Source: Batillaria attramentaria | Taxonomy: Eukaryota > Mollusca > Gastropoda > Batillariidae | Direction: 5' to 3' | NCBI GenBank assembly: GCA_018292915.2 | Contig: JACVVK020000061.1 | Location: 62,001-126,000, forward strand | Length of the DNA: 64,000 nt | Part shown: one piece after another, positions 1 through 10,984 of the stretch | Position numbering within the stretch: position 1 is the stretch's first letter | How the letters are laid out: each line of letters begins with the position of its first letter | Translations under genes and position numbers: made by a program | Notes under the pieces: generated by a model | Databases searched by the model: none | Seen by the model: the letters and a program-made list of their open reading frames with translations, nothing else | Told to the model about the DNA's origin: nothing

Positions 1-432
1 GGGGGGGGAAAGGCGCCCGGCCACTTTTTTTTTTTAGAAAACTGAACCAAAAACCTTGGGGGGGGGGGGGGGGGGGGGTAATTAAGCGACTTTGGCTCAT
101 TTCTGTCCTTAAACCGCTGAGTTTCAAGACTGAATACAGCTTAAACCCATGCTAAAAACGACCATTTATATAACACCCAAGCAACACCAGCATGATTTCC
201 ATGTCAACTTTAGCAGAAAACAAGTTTTGTTTCAAGAACAAGTATTCAACAAACATATCTCAGACCAACACCATCCTGTAGGAATAATTTTTGTACCAAG
301 AGAAAGCTGTATTGTTTAGTTATACAAGTAACTCCACACAATCAACTTCCGTCCCCCTTCTAGAGGTTCCGTCACATTTTCAACAAGTGATGCCCTCTCT
401 AGCACTAAAATTGCATATCATGCAAAACCTAC
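1..432. other. Intron of gene 1 tail, low-complexity left edge
   Basis: Matches about 26130-26583 of the second copy. Holds poly-G and poly-T runs; no coding exon seen. Gene 1's last two exons should lie further left. Confidence 0.5.
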
Positions 433-942
433 CACCATCAGCGTCTGCAGATTTGCGTTTAGAGCCTCGCTTTGGTTTGACAGTCGGTTTGGCTTTCCTG
501 GAGTCTGTGTTGACGTGTTCCGGGCCATGGTTTTCTTTTGTCTGCCTTGCAGAGCCGGTAGCAGAATGACGTGCTTTGGTACCTTTGTTGACTTGCGCAT
601 AAACATCACCATGCTGCGAGGTTGACGGCGAAACAGCCAGCGTTTGGGGTCGATTCTTTTTGGCCGTCTTGTCAACAACTGCGTAGACATCTGGTGGGCC
701 GTTCACGTCGCCTTGGTTTTCAGCAACAGTCGTGTAGTCGGCGTCTGCGCAGTGAGGAGGTTCTCGGCGGGTGTCAGAGATTGCTTGGTAGCTAGGGCCG
801 TCGTCGTCATGTTCTTCCATGGTCTTGTTCTGTGAAGAAACCTTCCATGCCACTGCAACGGGTCTTGGTGAGGGAACAGGGTGCATGTTAGCTGCCGAGG
901 CTTCATCCATTCCATAAATCACGTTGATGTGTTCCTCAAACT
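433..942 (-). CDS. Gene 1 tail exon, type A (YxxV-rich)
   Basis: Starts FEEHINVIYGMDEAS. Tyrosine sites in order: YGMD, YQAI, YTTV, YAVV, YAQV, followed by a basic KPTVKPKRGSKRKS stretch. The paralogous acceptor TTGCAG reads TTACAC here; the next AG, 9 nt on, keeps the frame and is used as the start. Donor GTAGGT at 432-427; without splicing the frame ends at 380. Confidence 0.72.
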
Positions 943-3884
943 CTGTTTCAGGTGTAAGAATTAAACGATCCAGTATATTAATAAGAAAAAAAAAGTGAGA
1001 CTCCGCAATGACAGCGCAGTCTCATGCATATGATAAAGATATTTATATTGTCTTTGTCATTAATCAAGACAGTATTCATATCGGTTTCTCGAAACCATCA
1101 TTATAGTACATGTTTCTAGTACCACTTGAACAATTGAAAATACAGAATGCAAAAAAGCAGTGTTTTCTCGCTGGTTCAAAATTGGTCCCCAAACATCTAT
1201 CACTATTAGACTAGGGGCGACATTGTAGAAAAGGTGAGAAATTACTGCATTAGCATACGTCAGTGACTGCATGTATTCCATGACCGCATTCACAGCTTCA
1301 GAATACAATACACAGTCTACAGTTTACATTCATGCCCTGTATTTCACAAAATCCTCGATAGCCGGGATAGCTGAATGGTAGAGCATTGGATTTTCAATGC
1401 TCGGGTCGTGAGTTCGAATCCCGGCTGGAGCCATATGCTTGTGCTGGTCTGATTCTCGTTGCCCCGTGTTTGATATCAAGCGTACGTGGTGGAAAAGGAC
1501 GTTAAACTCAACACATCCATCCCCGACCCCACAAAATCCAGCGCACTCAATTCAACATTCCCATTGAGCCCGTTTTCGAAACAAGTCAAAAGTGTTTGTT
1601 TTGTTTTTTTACTTCGCTTACCTTCTTCGTTTGGCGTGTTGCTTATTCCGTGGCTCTGACTGGAAGTCTCTGGAACTGACAATACGAAACTTTGACTAAG
1701 TTGATTAGTAGTGCCCCGGTGTAACATTACAAACTTACTACCCGGGAGATTTACTCCAGAGTAAAACAAAATCTAAAGAAATTCTGACTGCGGAAGAAAA
1801 AACTCGCACAACAGAAGTACTCCTTTGGCTTGGGACTATAACAATAATAATAACAGTGTATAGTCTAATATCTTGAACTGATTCTACGCGCCGCAGGCTG
1901 AACCTAACACGCACGCTCAAGTGAATCACGCGCATTCTCTTACACATTACGTGGTGCGAAGCGCAAGCTCAGCAATTCAAGATTTGGGTTTAGCAGTGTA
2001 TTTACTGTATTTTCAATTTTTTGAGCTGAACCCCCGACGATCGGCCTGAATAAACGGTGCAACGTAGGAGAAGGAAAAATGCTTTGCCCCGATTGTTACT
2101 CGAACCTGACCTTTCGCATTGGTGACGAAGTCTCTTAACCACTAGACCACCGACCGCCCCGGAACAGTATCTCTCTGTCGTACGAGGGTTTCATACCGGA
2201 GAAAGTCCGGACTAACAGTGTTCAAAGAAATTCTAAGTCAAGCAAACAAGCGAGAGGCTCTGGTTGTAATTTTATCTGTTGGTCTGTGAATCCGTGTGCG
2301 TTTCTGTGGACGAAGGACACAGATACACAAGCCCTTAAAATGCGTATATATTCCCTATTAGCCTCAGGCACCATGGTCACCCCCTAAAAATGCTTCAATC
2401 TACAAACAAAAATTATCATGCACAGACCATTCACGGGCACGCACCTGATAGGAGGTTAAAAAAAATGTGAATATCTCCTTTCCGCTCAGGCCTCACTGGA
2501 GTAATGCACGTCTACTTTCTCTTTAGGCCAGAGAGGCAGTTCGCACAAATCCGCTTGCCTCAAATGTGTCCCACCTCTGTGCAAAAAGTTCCAGCTTCAC
2601 TGGCAGCTTGGCTCTTTTTGTGACCGCCTGGCATGCACCTTAACCTACATATCACGAAAATCACTACAGACTAGCACACTCGCCAAACAGGGTACCCAAA
2701 ATATACACCAAACATGACCCCACGGTCAATTTGTGTCCTGTGCTTCCGTATACCCATGAGTCATATTTCAGACAAACTGAGAAACGATGAGACTGTAGAA
2801 AGATCCTTGTACACGAGGTACTGTTCAAGAGTTCTGTAAATCGCTGCTCACCTTTTTTTCTCCTGGAGATGGCAGCGAGAGTGACGATAACGACGACAAT
2901 GAGGAGAGCCACAGCGCCACCTACACCACCAGCTATCGCAGCCAGAGAAACTGCCTCACTGGCTTCTGGTTCTGACAAAAGAAGCGTATATGGTGGGAAA
3001 GGACGTTACACCCCCGAATACCCACCCACCCTGACAAAAGAGGTTAATGATTTTTTTTTAAATACATGTTTTGTGCTTTTTACATAATGACATACATGGA
3101 TTCACATAAACTCGCACACAAAGTGAAAACCATAACAAGTATAATAAGATAAAGACCCATAACTAATGAAAACATACCCATAAGCAATTAACACATGACT
3201 AAAATAGGAGTGAGTGAGTGAGTGAGTGAGTTTTTAGGGCTTAAAGCCGCGCAAGCCACAAAGACTAATTCGCGGCTGGACTAAAATAGGAACGGCAAAA
3301 CAGTACAACTAAGTAATAATAATGATTATAATTTCTTCTTCTTTTTCGGGGGTGGGTGGGGGCTTGGAAACATATTGTGCATTGTGACTTAGCCACAAGT
3401 GTGGAAAGATTACCGATAGCAATACGCTGGCACTACCTAATAATTATCTGTGAAAAACAAAACCGATTGCAAATAAAAACATTGCAGCCAGAGAAGAACA
3501 TTTCAGGAGAATGTCACATTTTACATTTGGGAATGGTGAATTTTCGTTATTCCCATGTATCTGTTGGGATCTCAATGATCTCTATGAAATATTTTGCTTC
3601 GAGCTATTAAGTGTTTTTAGGGGAGTCGTGCAAACAATTTCAGACATTTCATTTATCATCGTACAGCATTGGTGGGAATTTGTTTCTGGAAAAAAACAAT
3701 TGAAACAAGTTTAAAATTATAGGACAACATGATAGGTTTGTAAGCATGCTGCCTCCACAATGTGTCCTTATATTCTTACAATAGTAGAAAAGTAGACAGT
3801 AACACTTTATCAAAATTTTACCTCCTTTCACTATTCCATGAAGCTTGATGAAAACGGCAACGTCTCTCTCTCTCTCTCTCACTG

Positions 3885-3948
<64 letters not shown>

Positions 3949-4363
3949 TATATATAAACATTGACTGCTCACATAAAACTCGGAGTGTGTACGCCACTGT
4001 CCTTTTAATCCACGTATGCGGTCCCCACGTCAACTGACAGGTAGACACTCGTATTCACGCCGGACATTTCTTATCACCGAAGTTTAAAATTCTTAGAGTT
4101 CAAAATTTCAAAGACTGGTCATGTGCTGTAACATTTTAAGAACGAGATAAAGAACACTTGTCAGTTTTGTAGCTGACACTTACCGATTTGAACGTTACCA
4201 ACATGATGCTTTTGGGTTCCCGGAGAGACCCACAAACTGTACACGTAGCGTCCTTCCACAGTCGGGAGAGGTTCTGTGAAAATACACTCTCCTCGAAAGT
4301 AAGGACGCCCAGAATTGTCATAGAAACGAGTGGTGGTCATAGGTTCTGTAACACTCCTTGTCT

Positions 4364-4431
<68 letters not shown>

Positions 4432-6303
4432 ATATCGAGAATATCAACAATATAAAGTATTTTGTCTGATTCCAATTGTATAGTTTACTAACAAGTGTTC
4501 CCGTTCTCTAGATTTCATAAATTTGGTCAACGTGTAAACTGTATTCGCAGCATTAAATCACTTTATGTGTAATCTATTTCGATGCCAAATACGGCGGAAT
4601 TACGCAATCAACAATGAACACTTTGTTTTGACGCAACGTACTAACAGAGAAGAGCATGTCACCGGCAAGCAATAAGTACTTGACAAGTGATTCACACCCT
4701 TGTGTTCCTTGAAGCACTATGCCCACTTACTTGACTGAACTCGACATTCACATATGCAGGATATTGCTTAAGCGTTTTAGATATTTGACTCGTTAGAACC
4801 CGTACCTCATATTTCAAACAAAAGAATGAAGTTCCAAGTGTATTCTGAAGGGACTATGTACAATTAAACACCAGAAGACCAGCACGCAATATTTAAAGAT
4901 TTCTTTGAGTTCAGTCGACGCACCTTTAAACGAGGAACGCTGCCTGGCACAACTGGCAGCAATTGTAAATTGTAAACAGCACAATGAGATTAACAAACGA
5001 CGCTTGGGTTGTTATTTTGACAGAGGTGACTGATGTAAATTTTACCAGTCCATTGTGCTTTTCAATCCACTTGCAGCTGTAGGCCCCGGTCGAGCGGTAG
5101 ATCTTTGGGATGCGGCAATATCCGTTCACAGTCCAGGTAGTTGCGTTTATCCGTACGGAACACGAGCTTGGATCAGGTGTGCCTGGGTCTGAATAATTAT
5201 CATAATGACCATGATATGTGTCTCGTGTTAGCCATCTATTGGCAGCAGCCTGAGCCATCATTATATCCTTGCTCTAGTGATAAAGCGAAACTGTTGAGAA
5301 CGGGGCAAAGTTATTATTGTTGTTGTTGTTGTTGTTGTTCGTGTGTTTTAAACAGATTTCTTTCATGAGTATTTTATCTGACGGTTAGAATTGGCGGATT
5401 TTTTCACCAATTCACGCGCACATTTCAATATCGTTTCAAAGTCCTGCTTTTTGTCATTAAACACGCATGGATGAATATGCTTTCCGGAGCTCTCACAATA
5501 AAGATCAGTCATTTTTCAAGATCAAAATTTGAACAAACTGCTGACGGTTAAAAAAGAACACCACACATAGATTCGACAGCTGTCTGCTTCATTTACTGAA
5601 ATTACTTTTCAGAGTTAGTGTTTCCAAAGCCATGGAGTTTTGAGGATATTAATATTTCACGACAGGACACGTAATGTTACACTGCTTCCTAGAATGACTC
5701 ATCTCCATCATGTGCAAATCTCAACGATTCAATGATAATATTTGAAAAAGCAGGCCTACCAAGGACGGCAGAATGTAAACATACATGGGTGCATATGCAA
5801 AGGCAGAGAAAAGAGTAACGACCACAACATGGACAAACACAGACACACGCGCGCGAGCGCTCTATGCGTGTCTTCCTCTCAGAAACAAAAATGAAGGGAA
5901 GACAACGACAGATGAAATTATTGTCATTTGAAAAATACTCACAGACAATGCGTAGATAACATGCCGCGGTAGGTGGGTACTGAAGACCCCATCGATAACA
6001 AGAAAAATGGTTGTTTTCCTGTTCTCGGATATTCCCTATGAAAGTCAGCATGCTTCTCCCAGGATACGGCCGTTCCAGTCGTACGTCGTATCCAGTGTAT
6101 ACTCTGCAAGAATGTACGTTATCGCAGCATCCTATTAATGAAGATGATGTCCCCCAGCAGACAGTATCATGCTGTCCTATGTTGTTACACAGCAAGGTAA
6201 ATGGCCGTCCCTCGTCCTCTCGAAGAAATATGCTGTTGTTGTTGTCACAGCCAGCTATTGTGTAAGCTGTAAAACATGAAATGAAAGGGAATTCGGTTGC
6301 TAT

Positions 6304-6378
<75 letters not shown>

Positions 6379-6385
6379 ACACACA

Positions 6386-6434
<49 letters not shown>

Positions 6435-6437
6435 ACA

Positions 6438-6500
<63 letters not shown>

Positions 6501-6503
6501 ACA

Positions 6504-6586
<83 letters not shown>

Positions 6587-7039
6587 ACACACACACACAC
6601 ACACACACCCCTTGGAGAATCAAATAATCTTTTACACTGGCACAGACTGTGTGCATTTGGGGTTCAGGAAATGTACACATCCTGCCTTGATGTGTGCACT
6701 AAGTGTTTTAATGAATTGTATCTGATTTCTTTTTTGAGCGAAGTGAATGTAGCGAACTATAATTCAACCTCACTATCGTGCCCGGGGGATACAGTTACAG
6801 AAAGAGAGAGAAAGGTGTTAGCGTTAACCTTGATCAAGCATTGTAACAGAATATAGTACTTTGCAGGCATGTCAGGGATCGCGCCAGTTAACGCTCAGAA
6901 ACGATGTATTAAAATGAGACGTTTTCGTAATGATGAATTAGCCGCCTGCAACAGGTAAACTTCGCGCATTTCAGTGACTGTCAATGTTGTTGAATGTCGT
7001 TGTACCCAAGTTACACACATTAAAACACGCGCGCGCACG

Positions 7040-7080
<41 letters not shown>

Positions 7081-7152
7081 ATTAAACAAACATTGCAACC
7101 TACCTTCACAGCACTGCAGGACAAGAGATAGTAAAATAACCGTCAGATGCAT
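433..7152 (-). CDS. Gene 1: two-Ig-domain type-I TM receptor, tail type A (3' end cut by window edge)
   Basis: Predicted plasma-membrane receptor. Exons, 5' to 3': 7104-7152 signal peptide; 5943-6266 V-like domain; 5046-5188 and 4184-4361, which together make Ig domain 2; 2852-2971 TM; 1622-1669 juxtamembrane; 433-942 tail. All junctions are GT/AG and phases agree; summed length is 1425 nt if the tail exon reads to its own stop at 380. In paralogous gene 2 the tail exon is spliced at the same GTAGGT donor to two more exons about 630 bp on. Here those would lie left of position 1, so the true C-terminus is probably outside the window. Compared with gene 2, Ig domains 3-6 are missing and two exon remnants remain (3973-4078 and 3822-3862). 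Tail sites include YQAI, YTTV, YAVV and YAQV. The Ig and TM plan is seen; ligand and signalling are inferred. Confidence 0.72.
1358..1540 (+). mobile_element. tRNA-derived SINE (family 1)
   Basis: Head AGCTGAATGGTAGAGCATTG, B box GAGTTCGAATCCC, then body GTGGTGGAAAAGGACGTTAA. In gene 1, between juxtamembrane and tail exons. Confidence 0.75.
1622..1669 (-). CDS. Gene 1 juxtamembrane exon
   Basis: 48 nt between a CCAG acceptor and a GTAAGC donor; encodes TSSQSHGISNTPNEE, matching gene 2 exon 28212-28262. Phase 1-1 keeps the frame. Confidence 0.6.
1848..2162 (-). mobile_element. tRNA-derived SINE (family 2), partial
   Basis: CCTAACACGCACGCTCAAGT through CTTAACCACTAGACCACCG; internal deletions. 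Confidence 0.65.
2852..2971 (-). CDS. Gene 1 TM exon
   Basis: Acceptor TTTTGTCAG; donor GTGAGC; 120 nt, phase 1-1. Encodes PEASEAVSLAAIAGG followed by a hydrophobic helix VALLIVVVIVTLAAI and a basic stop-transfer SRRKK, so type-I orientation. Confidence 0.82.
3822..3862 (-). pseudogene. Gene 1: 3' end remnant of last Ig exon (Ig6)
   Basis: Encodes VFIKLHGIVKGG before a GT donor, matching the end of gene 2 exon 30728-31084. The rest of the exon is replaced by a (CT)n(CA)n tract, so this marks a deletion breakpoint. Confidence 0.65.
3862..3947. repeat. (CT)n(CA)n at gene 1 deletion point
   Basis: Compound tract joining the Ig6 remnant to the Ig3 remnant; gene 2 has two such tracts, 31118-31191 and 33590-33681. 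Confidence 0.9.
3973..4078 (-). pseudogene. Gene 1: decayed 3' half of Ig exon 3
   Basis: Matches the end of gene 2 exon 33708-33968 (TCQLTWGPH, YTLRVLC, donor GTGAGC), but the first half of the exon and its acceptor are gone. Not usable as a normal exon; gene 1 is expected to splice past it. Confidence 0.7.
4184..4361 (-). CDS. Gene 1 exon 4: second half of Ig domain 2
   Basis: Starts in phase 0 just after a (GT)n tract and TTTGCAG; ends at GTAAGT in phase 1. Exactly 178 nt, as in genes 2, 3 and 4. Encodes RFYDNSG, FRGEC, YSLWVSPG and ends VGNVQIG. Confidence 0.75.
4367..4429. repeat. (CA)n abutting gene 1 Ig2b acceptor
   Basis: Reads (GT)n in the transcript, ending about 6 nt before the exon. 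Confidence 0.93.
5046..5188 (-). CDS. Gene 1 exon 3: first half of Ig domain 2
   Basis: Acceptor ...CAG before ACCCAGG; donor GTAAAA; 143 nt, ending in phase 0. Carries NATTWTVNGYC and TGAYSCKW (B-strand and F-strand-like cysteines). The downstream open frame is intronic by comparison with gene 4, where the donor at the same place is GTGAGT. Confidence 0.7.
5943..6266 (-). CDS. Gene 1 exon 2: cysteine-rich V-like Ig domain
   Basis: Acceptor TTTTACAG, donor GTGAGT, phase 1 at both ends. Encodes a 108 residue domain beginning AYTIAGCDNNN, with FTLLCNN, a tryptophan ten residues after that cysteine (CWG), FSCY, and a terminal YLRIVC. Extra cysteines suggest three disulfides. Homologous to 35963-36292 and 49696-50016. 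Confidence 0.75.
6307..6608. repeat. (CA)n, ~300 bp, gene 1 intron 1
   Basis: Longest CA array here, with periodic CCA interruptions. The long Cys/Val or Thr/His frames across it are artefacts. Confidence 0.95.
7104..7152 (-). CDS. Gene 1 exon 1: signal peptide
   Basis: ATG at 7152. Encodes MHLTVILLSLVLQCCE plus one base, then donor GTAGGT. Hydrophobic core typical of a secretion signal. The same 49 nt exon occurs in genes 2 and 3, which fixes the start. Confidence 0.8.
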
Positions 7153-7645
7153 TTTGTTGTCAAGTGCTGGAATGTCATTGTTCACCAAAGATGATCAGAG
7201 TACAGAGCTGTCAGCGATTTATGGACCTCTCTTGGACACATCTCACCAACACTCAACTCGCAGCATCAGCCATCAGAGTCCTCAGTAGGCTGACGAAGGC
7301 CATGAGATATTATGGTCGAAATATTCCTTGTGTACATTCAAATTCCGAGTCCTTACCCTCGCTTCATGAAATAAGTTGAGGGTTTGCAATCGTTTGAGAT
7401 CGTTTAGAACCCCGCAACACATTCCATTGCCAGTGAAATGAGTGTACATCTACTGAGCCTCTCGATTTAGTATCAACAGCCGTACTCAAGTGTCGCTGAA
7501 CACAATGTGAACTTCAAACTTCCTAGTCGCTTTTGGTCTACAAGTCCCATTGATGACGAATGTCATGTTATGTATCCGGATGTTAGCTACGACACAGTCA
7601 CAAGCGGGCGAGTACAAATTGTGTGTAAGAGACCAGGAAGATGCA

Positions 7646-7677
7646 TGCGTCACACACACACACACACACACACACAC

Positions 7678-7745
<68 letters not shown>
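7646..7745. repeat. (CA)n in gene 1 5' flank
   Basis: About 100 nt; related tract at 8190-8221. Confidence 0.93.
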
Positions 7746-7748
<3 letters not shown>

Positions 7749-7894
7749 GCTGTGCGACAGTGGGGGACAACAACAGTGATACAGTATATTTCAATGAGAG
7801 AGATTAATACTATCAGTCGTAAATTCTTTATAAGTCCGTTTGTTGTCTGGTTGAATTCCTGCGTAGCTGAAACGTACAAACGCACCAAGCATAG

Positions 7895-8077
7895 GAGGTG
7901 GGGTAGGTGGGGTGGGTGTTTGGGAGTTTAACGTCCTTTTCCACCACATAAGGGTGATATCAAAGACGGGGCAACGAGAAAAAGGCCAGTACAAATAGTT
8001 GGCCCCAGCCAGCGGGATTCGAACTCACGATCCGAGCGTTGAGAGTCCAACGCTCTACCATTTGGCCACCCCGGCTC
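7895..8077 (-). mobile_element. tRNA-derived SINE (family 1)
   Basis: Reverse copy: TTTAACGTCCTTTTCCACCA through GGGATTCGAACTC to GGCCACCCCGGCT. Confidence 0.78.
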
Positions 8078-8185
8078 CCAGCATAAATTTCAGCAAAAGC
8101 AGAGATCAAGAAAAGTGGACTCATTAAAATGATCAAGTGGACCTATTCCGAAAGCACACTAGCAAAAGGCGCTTTAAATAAAGCG

Positions 8186-8224
<39 letters not shown>

Positions 8225-8687
8225 TACCCGGTTGATAATCAAATAATCTTTTGCATAGACACGGAGTGTGTGCATTTGGGATTCCAGAAATCCTGCTTTG
8301 ATGTTTGTGTGCACTTGTGTGCATTTAGGGTTTTATAAACTTTTATCGATGACACCGGTGACACTTTGTGAGATGTGAAATTCGAATATGAAAAGACAAT
8401 ACAATAGAGATTGAAAATAATTGTTGATAAGTCGATATAGAGTGACAAAATAGACTGAAAGTGCGGTATACCAAGTTTATTCTTCCAACAAAAGTTTCAT
8501 GCGACATGACATGAGAAGCCAGCAAGGTAAGTAGTATTATACAAAAAGTGTATTCACAATTTGACACACTTGCAGCATAAGGACAACTGCGCTATAACAT
8601 AACTGACATGCAATAATAGGACATATTATATTTATGAAGGGATCAGAGATAATAAGGAGACTTCGTGTTTATTTCTTGCATATTTAC

Positions 8688-8958
8688 CAGGGCCGGATCC
8701 AAGGGAGAAGGGGGTGGGGGGTGCTTTGGTATTACAGCACCTACCCACCCCCTCCCAGCAGTAGCATCAAACTGTAAATAATTGTTTAATATTGAGTTGT
8801 AACGTTTGTGTTTTAGTGCTGTATACAACAACAGTTAGAAACTCAAAAACGTCGGCTCTTGTGTTTGGCCTTTTACAAGACCCGGGCAATTGGCAAAAAA
8901 AAAAAAAGCCCCCCCCCCCCCCCCCCCCCCCCCCCGAAAACTGATTGATCCGGCCCTG
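8688..8958. mobile_element. hAT-like MITE, copy 1
   Basis: Ends CAGGGCCGGATCC and GATCCGGCCCTG are inverted repeats, flanked by TTTAC on both sides. Contains long A and C runs. Non-autonomous; no ORF. Confidence 0.6.
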
Positions 8959-9099
8959 TTTACATTTAAGATATTGACCCACTACCACATTAGTGACAGT
9001 TCGGGGTGCATCACGGGATTTTTCCTGAAAAGTTCACGGAGGAATAGTTATTGCCGTGTGATATCAGTTCTAAACATCAAATCCCGCAACAGAGATTAC

Positions 9100-10360
9100 A
9101 CTATAGGTCTACGTCTTAAGAAGCTGGACCGCGGCCTTAAAACACTTCCTGTTCTTCCACTGAATATTTTGCTCTCTGATATTCTCTAAAATTATTCTCC
9201 AAAATTATTCTCCAAAACATTCTCACTGGTATTCAGTTTACTGCACACATATGCATTGCTTGGATAGTGTACAAAAAATAATGCACAAAATGAATCAATG
9301 GATGTTTTCCCATGTACAATCTAATCTGAAAATAATATCTACAAAGACAGTATGAATATTGACAACTGCATAACAAGGAAAGGCCTCACAGCACTTTCTG
9401 TTCTTCCATTAGATATTTTGCTCTCTGATATTCTCTAAAAAATATTCCCTAACACACTCTCACTAGCATACAGTTTACTGCACACATATGCAACGCTTGG
9501 ATAATGTACAAAATTAATGTACGAAATTAATCAGTGGATGTTTTCCCATGTACAAACTGTAATCTGAAAATAATCTCTACGAAGATAGCATGAATATTGA
9601 CAATTGCATAAGGAGGAAAGGCCTTATAGCACTTTCTGTTCTTCCACAAAATTTTGCTCTATGATATTTTCTAAAAATATTCTCTAAAACATTCTCACTA
9701 ACGTACAGTTTACTGCACACACATGAAACGCTTGGATAATGTGCAAATGTACAAAATGAATCATTGGATGTTTTCCCATGTACAAACTGTAATCTAAAAA
9801 TAAATTCCACAATTGCATAACAGGGAAAGGCCTTACAGCACTTTCTGTTCTTCCATGAAATTGTTTGCTCTCTGATATTCTCTAAAATTATTGTCTAAAG
9901 CATTCTCACTACCATAGTTTACTGCACACATGTGCAACACTTGGATGATATAGAAATGTCCAAAATGAATCAGGGGATGTTTTCCCATGTACAAACTGTA
10001 ATCTGAAAATAATCTCTACAAAGATAACATGAATATTGACAATTGCATAAGGAGGAAAGGCCTTATTGCACTTTCTGTTCTTCCACGAAATTTTTGCTCT
10101 CTATTATTCTCAAAAAAATATTCTCTAAAACATTCTCACTAACGTACAGTTTACTGCACACATATGCAACGCTTGGATAATGTACAAATGTCCAAAATGA
10201 ACCAATGGATGTTTTCCCATGTAATGTGAAATTAATCTCTACAAAGACACGCGTATAGTGAACGCACATAACATGAATATTGACAATTGCATAACAAGGA
10301 AAGGCCTTCAAGCACTTTCTGTTCTTCCACGAAATATTTTGCTCTCTGATATTCTCTAGA
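9100..10360. repeat. ~240 bp minisatellite, copy 1
   Basis: About six head-to-tail units, each with CTTTCTGTTCTTCCA, ACAGTTTACTGCACACATATG and GGATGTTTTCCCATG. Unit starts near 9157, 9399, 9640, 9841, 10075 and 10317. No coding signal. Confidence 0.85.
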
Positions 10361-10366
10361 AGTATA

Positions 10367-10540
10367 GAGCCGGGAGAGCCGAATGGTAGAGCGTTGGACT
10401 CTCAATGCTCGGGCCGTGTGTTCGAATCCCGGCTTGGGGGCAAATATTTGTGCTGGCCTTTTTCTCGTTGCCCGGTGTTTGATATCCCCCTTACTTGGTG
10501 GAAAAGGACCTTAAGCTCCCAAACACCCCCTCCCTCTCTA
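10367..10540 (+). mobile_element. tRNA-derived SINE (family 1)
   Basis: GAGCCGGGAGAGCCGAATGG to CTCCCAAACACCCCC; shared with 40990-41162, so present before the duplication. Confidence 0.78.
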
Positions 10541-10984
10541 ATGGTATTCTCCAAAACGTTCTCACCAACATGCACTTAACTACTCCTTTTAACGCTTGGA
10601 TAAATGTATATACACAATTTATCGATGGATGTTTTCAGGTGTACAGACTGTAATCGGAAAACAATCTTTACAAAGAAACATGAATATTGACACTTTCATA
10701 ACAAGGAAAGCTTTGTTGTTATAAGCGCTGTGTGGCAACAGCATAATGTTGTTACCGTTATCGCTGTTGTGAATTATCTTCAGTAACTCTCTTACACCAG
10801 ATGTCAAGCCCTCCGAAGGCGAAATGAATCGGTGTTAAAAAAAACAAAACAAAACAACAACAAAAAACGGTAACACGTACAATTCTGTCATCCTGTGTTA
10901 CAACCCTGGGAGTGCTCAACCCAAGAATGTCACGAACAAGAACAGCACCGTATCGGGAAAAGCAAACATTTACGGCGTGTTTTT

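Larger units (their letters stand above)
7153..8350 (-). promoter_or_regulatory. Conserved 5' flank of gene 1
   Basis: About 1.2 kb upstream of the signal exon aligns with 37715-38870 (gene 2) and 51480-52430 (gene 3), broken by (CA)n tracts and a SINE. The conservation includes the first 350 nt before the ATG. Likely promoter and 5' UTR, but it could simply be co-duplicated DNA. Confidence 0.4.

Noticed and set aside
1360..1432. tRNA gene candidates (also near 10370, 27490, 36470, 40990, 53200)
   Set aside because: A and B boxes are present but each continues into the same SINE body and the cloverleaf is imperfect; they are SINE heads.
5689..6606. Long open frame with Cys/Val repeats fused to an Ig exon
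   Set aside because: The repeat part is a (CA)n tract translated; the real exon is 5943-6266 with clear splice sites.
7897..8077. Regulatory element in gene 1 promoter
   Set aside because: It is a reverse-oriented SINE, absent from the gene 3 flank.
9100..10360. CRISPR-like array
   Set aside because: Units are about 240 bp, diverged, without short direct repeats or spacers, in a eukaryotic setting.
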